Positions 26,001-35,041 of a DNA stretch of 64,000 bases are shown here, one piece after another. Made by a program: the position numbers and the translations under genes. Source of the stretch: Sphaerolaimus hirsutus (Eukaryota > Nematoda > Chromadorea > Monhysterida > Sphaerolaimidae); assembly GCA_964036195.1 (NCBI GenBank), contig OZ038457.1, positions 26,484,787 to 26,548,786 on the forward strand. Reading direction: 5' to 3'. How positions within the stretch are numbered: the stretch's first letter is position 1; every line of letters begins with the position of its first letter. The notes beneath the pieces were generated by a model. It searched no databases. It had not been told where the DNA came from and saw only the letters and a program-made list of their open reading frames with translations.

Positions 26001-29000
26001 TTATGATCACCCATTATTACATGCTAGCATTAGGGTTGGCAAGCGATTTTTTTAAGCGATTTTTTTTTTAAATTCCGATTTTTTTTATTAAAAATCGCAG
26101 CACCCGTACCGATTTTTTTTAAAAAAAGTCGCTGGCAAAAAAATTTGGTACTCAAGCACTAGGTAAAATGCAAAAATTTTGCGCGCAAGCGCGCACTTTC
26201 ATGCAAACAATCCACAAGTTTCTTTTTTCATGGCTTTGACAACCAATTTGGGGGGTGTAGTACCCATTTATGTGTGCTTTTAAGCGTGTAAGGTAGGCTG
26301 TGAATTATTTTAGGAAGTATTCATAGTTATGCTTTGTGTTGTCACATCAAACATTTATGCAAAATGCATGCATGTTCACTTCCAATATCATTTATATTTT
26401 GTTCTGAGCAAGAACATGCTATTTCTGCAAACAAAATTGCAAATGGTCGATGAAATGTGATTCACGTCACAAATAGATCAATTTGATTTCATTTACACTT
26501 AAAAATAACTGACTTTGAAGCTTTTCCGAAGCTCTACAGTACTTATATTAGCACAGAAAGTATAAGTGTGCACTCCCTACCAATTTATATGGCTTTTATT
26601 ACCCCCAGAGGCGATTTTAGGCAGAAATGGGGCTAATTTTGACCCCAGCGATTTTTATTTAAAAAAATCGATTTTTAAAAAAAAAATCGATTTTTTTTTT
26701 TTAAAATCGGGGTTGTTAAAAAAAATCGATTTTTTTCCAACCCTAGCTAGCATACAGAAATGAAGTTTTCACACTTCAGTGTCACAAAACTGATGAAGAC
26801 AGCGCTCATGTGAATATCAGTGTGGAAAAAATTGAATGTTACACAGTTGAAGTGTGAAGTTACAGTGAAGTTACACACTGTGGAGGTACATGGAAGCACA
26901 TTACCACAATATTATATACTACAGCAACATATGATGGCTTATGGTACCCGTGGTAGCACATAGAAATGGATACTTTGATACTAAAAATGCCACAAAACCA
27001 ATGAAAACAACCACCAATGTCAATTTGTGTGTGAAATTGCGCGCTTGCGCGCAAAATTTTTGCAAAATACCTAGTGCTTAGTACTAAAAATTTCGGCTGA
27101 TGTTTTTTTAAAAAAACAAAACATTTCGGACGTCATGTTTGTTTTTTAAAAAACGTTTAAAAAGAACATCGGCCAACCCTATCCCTGTGAACCAATATCC
27201 TATCATTTATCATTTTCGCAACTTTCGCTGTATAAGATCGGTCCCCGGTGTATAAGCTCGGCGGATCGGTCCCTGTAAACAAAGATCCTCGGAAATGAGC
27301 ATATTTTTGCGACTTTCGCTGTATATGTATGCATATTTACATACATATAAAGCGGTTCCTGGCGCTGGCGCCAACGCCAATAACGCCATGGTGTGGCGCC
27401 TTTGTATGGCGCTAGCGCCAAAACGCCTTTCCGTTCCGGCTGAGCCCCCCCCCGTTCGCCGGCCCCCGTAAACAAGCATCCCCTAGCAAATCGTGGAAAT
27501 ACGTCCCTGGCTGGCGCCAAATGAAAATGCGCCACCATACGCTTGTCGCCATTGGCGTCCGATACAAGTCGCGCCAACGTTCTTGTACTTTTTACATCAC
27601 TTTTGACTCACCGATCGCAACTTCGCAACTCACTTTTCCTGAATTTGCACTTCTGGCTGTTTTTTTATACTCAGGCGCAATTTGCTGCTGTATTCTTCTA
27701 TCTGGCATGATTCCAATTGGTATGATTTGCGGTCGATTGATGCCACTGTTCAGTGTGCTAATGGAGAGTAAGCACCTGCTCGAGGTGGGCCAAATTTTGG
27801 GTTTTGCAATGTTTTTTTTGTTTCGTTGAAAATTTCGACATTTTGAAAGGAAAACGAGAACTAGCCTCCACGCTTACGGTTTTTACCCCTGAATGAGACT
27901 ATAGCAATCCAGGATTTTGACTCGGACTTGTGCGGGTTGGATGGGTAGATAGCTGAAAACGTATTATTGGCTTCCCACGGTGTAGAAGGCAGAAACAGTG
28001 AAAAGTGCTGATTGAAATAGGTTAAAAAGGCGAGGACACGGTGCGCATGTAAACTCGGTGCCCATGTAGACCTGGCGGCGCCAGACCGGTGTACGTGTAA
28101 AACCGGTGCCCAAGTAGGGCCGGTGCACAAGTTATAATACCGGTGCCCAAGTAAAGTGCCCGTTCTTGTGCACCAGCCGGGTTTTACTTGAGCATACATG
28201 TGCATTGCTTGGGCACCACTTGTGCATTACTTGTGCAGCACTTGTGCACCTTGCGTCAGGCCGGGTATACTTGAGCATCCAGGATTTGCTCACCCTATTC
28301 GCTCACCCCAGTCAAGTCGAACTTTTTTCGGGGTCGTAAATACAATCGCTAGTCAAGTACACTAGTGATTGTATTTACGACCCGGAAAAAAATTCGCAAG
28401 GCCTGCGGGGTTAACATTTTTCAACATGTTTTTAACATTTTATCCACTAGCTAAACAAAACGGTAGAAAAATATGTGCATCATTTTGGAACTCGATGACA
28501 AATGCCCGACAGATGACGTGCCCAAGCAATGCACATGTATGCTCAAGTAAAAAGCCGCCCGGTGCCCAAGTACGGGCACTTTACTTGGGCACCGGGCCTA
28601 CTTGGGCACAGGGTATTACAACTTGTGCACCGGCCCTACTTGGGCACCGGTTTTACTTGTGCACCGACCCGGCCCCGACCTGGCACCCATGTAGCGCTAA
28701 CCCGGTTGGTGCCCGTCTAGACTCTGCTCATGTATGGCAGGGCAGAGGTCTCCTAGATTTTCATCCTCTGGGGGTTGCATAAATAGCTGAGCGGCCTCCG
28801 AGATAGCTAGAAAATGGGCGGGGTTGCGGGGGTCCAAAATATAGGCTTTTTCAAGCTGTATAAGGAAGAAAATGGAGAAAAATCGCTAAAAGAAGGTGAA
28901 TATTGGGGGGGGGCTAACCGGGAATCGTGGATGACATTGTACTCGTACACGGCTGAAGGCCGCATGCATAGCAGCCTGGTGTCTATGTAGACCGGTGTGC

Positions 29001-29247
29001 ATGTACGGTTAAACAACATGCGCACCGGGTCTACATGGGCACCCGTAAAAATAGGGATAAATATAACTCAAACATCTTTAAACAGGCTCTTTCTGCGGGT
29101 GCCATTATTTACGTTGCCGTGCACATGTTATTTGAACAATTTGGTCACGACGTTCAAATGACACTGCAGAGAAGAGCTGCTAAACTTTTTGCTGTTTTTA
29201 TTGGCGCGGGGGCGTTGGCCGTTGTCAAGGGATTCATTTCTGTCTGA
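20083..29247 (+). CDS. ZIP (SLC39) family zinc transporter, at least 7 exons, 5' end missing
   Basis: Exons: about 20083-20249, 21512-21663, 22173-22273, 22389-22495, 23719-23830, 27675-27784, 29086-29247 (stop TGA). From 21512 onward the chosen donor and acceptor phases join into one frame. ZIP proteins move zinc or related metals into the cytosol through eight membrane helices. Seen here: TM3 (CIMSGFLLVLFLQQTV); a variable loop with His (GEQHGHD); TM4 with HSLLEGIALGLQ, the ZIP metal-binding motif; TM5 with the second metal motif IMLHEVLCVWAYGL; TM6 (ILLSGMIPIGMICG); TM7-TM8 (AGAIIYVAVHMLFEQ, then FAVFIGAGALAVVKGFISV). TM1 and TM2 must lie upstream and were not found. The exon-1 donor (GGG|GTGATT) and the exon-5 donor (TTTTC|GTTGG) are weak choices. 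The introns are full of MITEs. Confidence 0.85.
20499..20939. mobile_element. CAGGGGT-type MITE in ZIP intron
   Basis: It starts with a decayed end followed by TTCTTGAATTTTGACCCTCC and the GATAGATAGCTGAGCGG motif, and ends GACCCCTG at 20939. The flanks CCCAAAAC (20491-20498) and CCCATAAC (20940-20947) match 7 of 8 bases as a target duplication. Confidence 0.65.
21019..21455. mobile_element. hAT-like MITE with GGACGTACGCAGG ends, TSD GACTTTAT
   Basis: The ends CAAGGACGTACGCAGG and CTGCGTACGTCCCTG are flanked by GACTTTAT at 21011-21018 and 21456-21463. It lies in ZIP intron 1, 56 bp before the next exon. Same family as 9178-9602. Confidence 0.9.
22274..22388 (+). mobile_element. MITE that is exactly an intron of the ZIP gene
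   Basis: The 115-bp segment starts GTGCCACTCCCAGACCCTGG and ends CCAGTGTCTGGGAGTGCCCCAG. Its ends are inverted repeats of each other, with CCCCAG present at both junctions (the likely target duplication). Splicing GT to AG at its borders joins exon 22173-22273 (phase 1) to 22389-22495 and restores a continuous ZIP frame. A larger relative is at 57006-58685. Confidence 0.85.
22665..23449. mobile_element. hAT-like MITE filled with ACTCG repeats, TSD GGCGTGGA
   Basis: The ends TAGGGCTCGAACTCGACTCG and the inverse TCGAGTTTCGAGCCCTA are flanked by GGCGTGGA at 22657-22664 and 23450-23457. The interior ends are ACTCG pentamer arrays, and the middle (about 22820-23300) is A/T-rich. It sits in the ZIP intron after the TM4 exon. 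Confidence 0.9.
24210..24820. mobile_element. Pair of abutting MITEs with flanks ACTCGGCC
   Basis: ACTCGGCC occurs at 24202-24209 and 24821-24828. Between them is a palindromic unit (about 24225-24370, GCATTCCGCAAAAAAGCCCA and its inverse). It is followed by an element starting CAGGGACGTATCCAGG (24378) and ending CCTGGATACGTCCTTG (24820). One reading is that the second element is nested in, or recombined with, the first. Confidence 0.65.
24845..25022. mobile_element. GGCGCC-rich element, truncated, TAGTGATGGAAAAGCGCC end
   Basis: It starts TAGTGATGGAAAAGCGCCAG, the same end as the left border of the 14-kb insertion at 30810, and continues as tandem GGCGCC palindromes to about 25018. No matching right end or duplication was found. 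Confidence 0.65.
25192..25621. mobile_element. Mariner-like MITE, CCGTATTTCC ends, TA duplication
   Basis: The ends CCGTATTTCCTCGAAATACC and GGTATTTCGAGGAAATACGG are flanked by TA. G-rich tracts lie inside. It is located in the long ZIP intron. Confidence 0.88.
26031..26745. mobile_element. hAT-like MITE with AAATCGATTTTT repeats, TSD GCTAGCAT
   Basis: The ends TAGGGTTGGCAAGCGATTTT and AATCGATTTTTTTCCAACCCTA are flanked by GCTAGCAT at 26023-26030 and 26746-26753. The interior ends are A/T runs centred on AAATCGATTT. Confidence 0.9.
26840..27183. mobile_element. Partial hAT-like MITE, relative of 6926-7586
   Basis: Positions 26840-27183 match the right half of the 6926-7586 and 45886-46501 elements (TTACACACTGTGGAGGTACA ... 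CATCGGCCAACCCTA). It lacks a left end. The next element begins near 27195. Confidence 0.6.
28036..28715. repeat. 680-bp palindrome of GGTGCCCAAGTAGG-type repeats in ZIP intron
   Basis: The left half is made of units such as CCGGTGCCCAAGTA and CCGGTGCACAAGT. The right half is its inverse (TACTTGGGCACCGG, ACTTGTGCACCGG). The centre is a hairpin at about 28330-28385 (GGGTCGTAAATACAATC and its complement). Confidence 0.8.
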
Positions 29248-29295
29248 TAATGGTTTTTTTTGTTGGTAATTTGCACTCTACGGACAACACGGTAT

Positions 29296-29457
29296 GGGCC
29301 CACACACGCTAGTTGACATCGACACCAAATGTCAACTGGTGCCGATCCCGATTCAAAGCTTGCTGACGAGCCGACGAATAACGTTCAAACACAAGCTTTG
29401 AATTGGGAACGGGACCAGTTGACATTTGGTGTCGATGTCAACTAGCGTGTGTAGGGC
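29296..29457. mobile_element. Small palindromic MITE, copy 2 of 2445-2607
   Basis: The ends are CCCACACACGCTAGTTGACA and its inverse TGTCAACTAGCGTGTGT, with the interior AAGCTTTGAATTGGGA mirrored. It lies about 50 bp downstream of the ZIP stop codon, so it is probably in the 3' UTR. Confidence 0.85.
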
Positions 29458-30153
29458 CTATGATACCGCAACGGAGTATACCACTTTTCTCGATTTTGTC
29501 ACCCCTTTTCCATTCGTGGAATGTAAAGTTACTGAATGCGGAATTTCGATTAGTTATTTCCAGATTGTATTGCATGTTTGTAATTTTGGGTGGATGATTA
29601 ATTTGTAGACATGATGTTTTGCCAAAGATTTGAAACTCTGTTCTTTTTTACTTTCAAAGGGTGTATTTCACACTATGCTTCATTTTTATTATTGTTGCTT
29701 GTTTTCGTATCATGCTTAATTTTTTATCATGCTGTTACATACTTAGAATACATATGACCAATTGTTTAAATTTCCGCACGTTATCAAAGCGCAAATGATA
29801 AAAAAGTGGTAGGTTTTAGGTGATCATATAAGCCAAAACTGAAATATTCTTGTCAATTATGTGATTTTGAATGGTTGATCTAAATGATTTTAATTCGATT
29901 TTATTGATTTTATCCAAAAATTTATTTGATCTACCTTCCATTCGGCATATTTAATATGCGTGTATAAATTCTATTGCATTTATGCAAACAATTTGGCCAA
30001 AATTTTCATATTTGGGGGTATTTAAAGTTTAGCTGTTGTGGTCTACTTGTGGGCTATTGTGGTCTCCAGCAGGGGCGTAGCCAATATTTTTGAGTGGCGT
30101 GGCGGATTGTAACAGAGCCTAGTGAATGTGCCCCTGAAATTCGACCCATGTAG

Positions 30154-30638
30154 CAGGGGTCTCCAGGATTTTTGCCCTCGCGGGGGCTGGATAGATAGCA
30201 AATCGCTCCTCCGGAGGGATAGATAGCTGAAAAATTTTTCTGGGGGGGGGCTTGGGGGGGGGCTCGCGGGGGCAAAATATAGAGGTTTTTTCAGTGCATA
30301 GAATGCAAAAAGGGGAACAAAATCGGTAAAAACGGGCTAAAATGGCTAAAAATAGGTATATAAACATGTACATAGGGGAAAGCCGCGATTTTGAAGGTGA
30401 AAAACTATAAAATGGTATGAAAATTAGGGATTTTGAACGAAAATTGGGTCAAAATTTCTCAAAAATCGCTCCAGATAGGTAGGTAGCTGAGCGATTTGGG
30501 GGGGGGGCTAAGGGGGTAGTAGCCAAAAATTTTGCCTCGGGATAGATAGATAGCTGAGCGGCCTCCGGGATAGATAAATAGATAGCTGACGGATTTGGGG
30601 GGGGGCAGCCCCCCCAGCCCCCCCCTAGGAGACCCCTG
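30154..30638. mobile_element. hAT-like MITE with CAGGGGTCTCC ends, TSD CCATGTAG
   Basis: The ends CAGGGGTCTCCAGG and CCTAGGAGACCCCTG are flanked by CCATGTAG at 30146-30153 and 30639-30646. The interior has the GATAGATAGCTGAGCGG motif and G-tracts shared with 11542, 20499 and 28740. Confidence 0.9.
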
Positions 30639-30801
30639 CCATGTAGTAAAGGAATCAGGGCCGTATCCAGGGGGGGGGGCATTTGGGCACTTGAAAAATT
30701 TGTCTGGCATTTTTGTGACATTTTATAGGCTGAGCAGCAGCCATAATAATAACAACAATCAGCTTTATCTCTTAATCATAATAACAATGTGTTATTTGTC
30801 T

Positions 30802-30809
30802 GGTAGATC
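30802..30809. repeat. Left target-site duplication GGTAGATC of the 14-kb insertion
   Basis: GGTAGATC stands immediately before TAGTGATGGAAAAGCGCC (30810) and is repeated exactly at 44941-44948, immediately after the inverse end TTCCATCACTA. Confidence 0.85.
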
Positions 30810-31417
30810 TAGTGATGGAAAAGCGCCAGAAAAAAGGGCGCCAGGCGCCAATGGCGCCATGGCGCCATGCGGAAACTGGGCGCCAAGCGCCAAGGGCGCC
30901 ACAGAAAAAGGGCGCCAAGCGCCAAGGGCGCCATGGCGCCATTCGGAAAGTGGGCGCCAGGCGCCAAGGGCGCCACGGAAAGAGGGCGCCAAGCGCCAAG
31001 GGCGCCATGGCGCCAATTGAAAAGAAGGGCGCCAGGCGCCAATGGCGCCAGAATGAAAAAGCGAGTAGAATACCCTGCGTGTGCTAAAAATGCTTCTCCA
31101 GCACTGTAGTGCACACATTCACATCTTTATTCATGTTCTCCAGGATGTAATCAGCAAAAATGAGACTAGCAACATACTTTTGTGCAAAAACCGTACTCAC
31201 ACGTGATATTCAATTCAAACACTTTGAAAATTCTCATTCGACAAAACAATGAATGCATATCAAATAGATTTTCCAATATATGTTTTCTTGAAGCGGACGA
31301 CAACGGAATTGCGATAATTTCAATCCGTTGATTTACGAGTTTGCAAATTCACCGGTCTATCATGCTCAGCTTCTGATCCGTTACACGCATCTGATAAAAA
31401 TTGGATGAAACATATAC

Positions 31418-31440
31418 ATTATTATTATTATTATTATTAG
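31418..31440 (-). repeat. 3' microsatellite tail (TAA)n of the LINE
   Basis: Seven ATT units on the plus strand, reading TAATAATAA on the LINE strand, follow a GC-rich 3' UTR end (CATGTTACTAATAA). Such tails replace poly(A) in several APE-type LINE groups. Confidence 0.8.
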
Positions 31441-31592
31441 TAACATGAGATACAGGGCCCTACCCATTGCTGGGTTCCGCCCCTCTCACTCCTATCTCTG
31501 CCAGGGCTAACTGAGGGAGATCAGCTGTACCCTGACAAGCTCAACCTATCAATATGTTTCTGTATTTTTGTATTTTTGTATTTTTATAAAGA

Positions 31593-34500
31593 TCATCGAT
31601 CAGTTATTTGCACCACACATTTACGTATCATGCTATCAATGCCCCTTCGGTGGGCATGGCATAGTTTGGCTCCGAGGGGATTTACCCTCCAATCACACGG
31701 TATCGTGCAATGTATTCTGTCCAATACTTTACGCTCCTCTACATTGATACGACACATGTAGAGAATATGATGTAAATTAGCCACGATTTTAACATGACTG
31801 GATGAGCAGTGCTTGCATACCTTTCTTTTGGCACCACTCCTAGTCCGGAGGGCGTTGTATCTGGCAGCTAACCAGTTGAGCTCATTGTAATATATATTCT
31901 TTATTTCTACCTGATCCAGCACACCACCTCTATTTGTAATGGCTGTTTCTTTTTTGATTTTGTCCCGTGCGTGTATTAACCTTTTCCTATGAATGTAGCT
32001 TTTTATATCTGATCCTCGCAGGTGTACAATAACCATGTTCATCTGTGATGACTGAATACACTGCTGGACCAGAGTCTTGTTGGTATTATCGATTTTCATG
32101 CGCGGATTACCTGACAGCAACTTGTCTGTTTCATGGGCTCTTACAAGCCACCTGGTCCTACTTGCCCGTTGCATGTAGTTGTCATTTGTCAATAGTAGCT
32201 GATTATATTTGTCAGACGGTAGTATACTGTTCAAATCATACAGTATAGAGCTGGTGCTACAGCTAATTGGTAATCTAGCAGCTTTTTTCATTGTCTGTAC
32301 ATATATTTTGTCCAGCTCCACTAAGTGGTAATTGTCTAAGCCTGTCACCTCTACCCCGTACATTGAGCCTGGTTCCACGTATGCCTTCCATGTGATATTG
32401 GCCGTGTGGAGTGGTGTGATTGTCCCTTTTGCTGCACTAAGGGCTAATGTACATAACCGTTTCATTTTGGTCAAGACATTCTGCTTGTGTGCTTTGAAGG
32501 GATCTTCACCAGTGTTTATTAGCACACCCAAATATCGTATCTGATCTGTTTCTCTTATTATTTCCCTTGTTTTGTTTCTTGCGTCCCCTACGTCTATGTA
32601 CCATTTTCTTTTTGGAATCTTGCTATCTCCCCATCGCAGCACCTCACTTTTTGATGCATTGATACTTACACTCCATTTCCAGGCCCATGAGCTGAATACA
32701 CTCATTAGGTTTTCTAGCTCACTGTCTCGGGATGCCATTATCACAATATCATCGGCAAAGAATAGTGCTGGAATTTTTTCATTCCCTAGGCCGCATTTGG
32801 CCCCCATCCTCGTTTTCAGTAACTCAGTTGCCAGATCATGTATGTATATTGCATATAGCGTTGGGCTCAGGGCACACCCCTGTGCAACCCCAATCGGGTA
32901 GTCCAGTGTGTCACTTTCATAGCCCCCATATGTCATTACCGCCTTCGTTTGTAGGTATACATTAGCAATCGCTGTAACCAAGGTGATTGGTATTCCCATC
33001 ATCGTCATCTTATTCCATAGTTTTTCTCTGTCAACTCTGTCAAAGGCTTTCACTGCATCGATGAAACAAGTAACAAATGGATTGCCATTCACTTGCGCGT
33101 AGTTATAGCATGTTTTCAAAATTTGTACATTATCAAGAGTCCGTCTACCTGGGCGGAAACCCCCCTGCATTTCTGTCAGGGCATCATTTTCTTCTAGCCA
33201 TCTTATCAACCTACGATTTAAAACTGACATGTATACCTTTTTGATATTGCATGACAACCCTAGTGTGCGATAATTTTTGAGGTTTCCTTTATCTCCTTTT
33301 TTATGAAGCAAAATCATTTTGCATAAAGCCGATTCCACTGGTATTGGCTCGCCCTCAAGCCAGTTATTGAATATTGTGCAGAGGGTTATTTGATAGCCCT
33401 CCTCTAGTAGTTTGAGATGTTCATGAAAAACACCTGTTGTACCTGCTGATTTATTATTTTTCAAGTTCAAAATTGCTTTCTCAATTTCTATAAGTGTGAT
33501 TGGTACAATCAATTTTTCAGTCGATTTCTCTGGTGCCATAATTTTTGGTATACCCCCTATTTCCGATATCGTACACCCCGGATTTGGCGTAATCACTACC
33601 TGCCATGCCTTTTTCATCTGAGTATTCATCGCAGAGACAGATGCAGCTGGCTCTCCGTCCTCATCATATATTGTGTGCACAACATCTCTGTCCCCACTAC
33701 GTATTTTGTTCACCTTTTTGAAAATTTCTTGCATCTGATATTTGCCACCATGTTTTGCCAGATATTCAATATGTCTCTGTTTTTCTTCCCGGTCCAAAGT
33801 ACTCTTAATGTTGCGGAGATTTTTCCGTTCCAGCTTTAGCTCACAGTTCAGTTTTCCTTGCAAGCTGTTGTCTAACATTATTCCCTTTGCTTTTAATTTC
33901 CTTCTCAATTTGGCTATCTTGCGGCATTGTTTCCTTATTTGACTTGGCACTTTTGCCACATTTACGTCATATGCTGGTATAACAGCAGCCCCTTTGATTG
34001 CATCAACAACCTCCGAATAGGTTTCTGGATTACTTTTTGCTAGTTTCTTTTGGAACTGTACCTCGTCTTCCACCTTTTTTGGGCGACGAATTCGATTGCC
34101 GGGTGGATCTAGCTTGATCGTGTAGCTAAACTTCATATATATTGCATTGTGATCCGATTGTATACTACTGTATGTATTACATTCGTCGACAGACCCTTTG
34201 CTCATAGTCACCCAACCATCTGTAAAGCACAGATCTAGGACAGATTTAGCATTAACTCGTTGGAATGTCCACAGCCCATCCATGTATCGATTAACCGGTG
34301 ATAGACCCGTTGTGTTCATGAAACCACGAACCAGTTTACCATTGGTATTTATGCATGGATCATTACCCTCGAGTCCTAGTTCATCATTCCCAATGTGACC
34401 ATTGAAGTCGCCTATAACTAGCGTATTCTCGCCATTTTTCCTGTTTGATTCAATCAGCTGGATAAGTGATTCTAATATATCGCTATTCAGTTTATAAACA

Positions 34501-35041
34501 CTGTTTGATTTTTTTATTTTACTATTGTTTTCTAGATAAACTACAATTATATTTAGATTTGTGCATCTAGTTTTTGTTTTTTGCGAGACTCGCTTCATAG
34601 TGTACTCCGAGGTATCGTCTTGCAAGCCGGGGTGATCAGTTATTTTCACGCTAAGTATATTGCTTGTCAAGTTGTCATTGACTCTGTTCAGGGTGTATTT
34701 TATACCCTTGCGTATGTACATTGATAGGCCGCCCGTTTTTGGCGCGTTTTTGAACTTATGTACCCCTGTATAGCCACCTATGTATGCACATTCTGAGGCA
34801 TTTTCATATTGTGTTTCAGTGAAGCATAGTATTTCAGCCCCACTTTTTTTTACAGTGTCCAGCAGACACGAAGCCTTGGATTTAAGACATCTTACATTTT
34901 GGTATAGTATGGATAATGCTAAAAGTGTGGTAAGACCATGTGACAGGTGCATTGCCTCAGCCCCCCCTGCAGCATTAACGGGGGTGAAAAGAGACATAAA
35001 GAGCACAAGTTGGAACCATTTTGTCACAGACTGACGAGTAT
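31593..35041 (-). CDS. LINE ORF2 exon: APE endonuclease - reverse transcriptase - Cys/His motif
   Basis: This is the enzyme part of the LINE, which nicks target DNA and copies the element RNA at the nick. The acceptor GAAACTCAG|ATACTCG is at 35042. Next comes a hydrophobic stretch (LVLFMSLFTPVNAAGG). The endonuclease starts near 34925 (ILYQNVRCLKSK, GAEILCFTETQ), with VIGDFNGHIG and SDHNAIYM near its end. Reverse transcriptase follows: NYRTLGLSCNIKKVY, GGFRPGRRTLDN, CFIDAVKAFDRV, GVAQGCALSPTLY, and catalytic FADDIVIMAS near 32750 (FADD in place of YADD). The end is CKHC...HHILYMC (31820-31755), a Cys/His motif common at LINE C-termini. No RNase H domain was seen. All catalytic motifs look intact. 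Confidence 0.92.

Larger units (their letters stand above)
29248..30801. other. Intergenic region after the ZIP gene
   Basis: It holds a palindromic MITE (29296-29457), A/T-rich sequence with AATAAA-like motifs where ZIP transcripts may end (29640-29960), a CAGGGGCGTAGCC end near 30065, and the MITE 30154-30638. No gene was seen. Confidence 0.5.

Noticed and set aside
30772-31118. Long frames on both strands reading APGAKGA-like repeats
   Set aside because: They are by-products of the GGCGCC palindrome array, which is open in many frames; also seen at 24753-25070 and 44654-45023.
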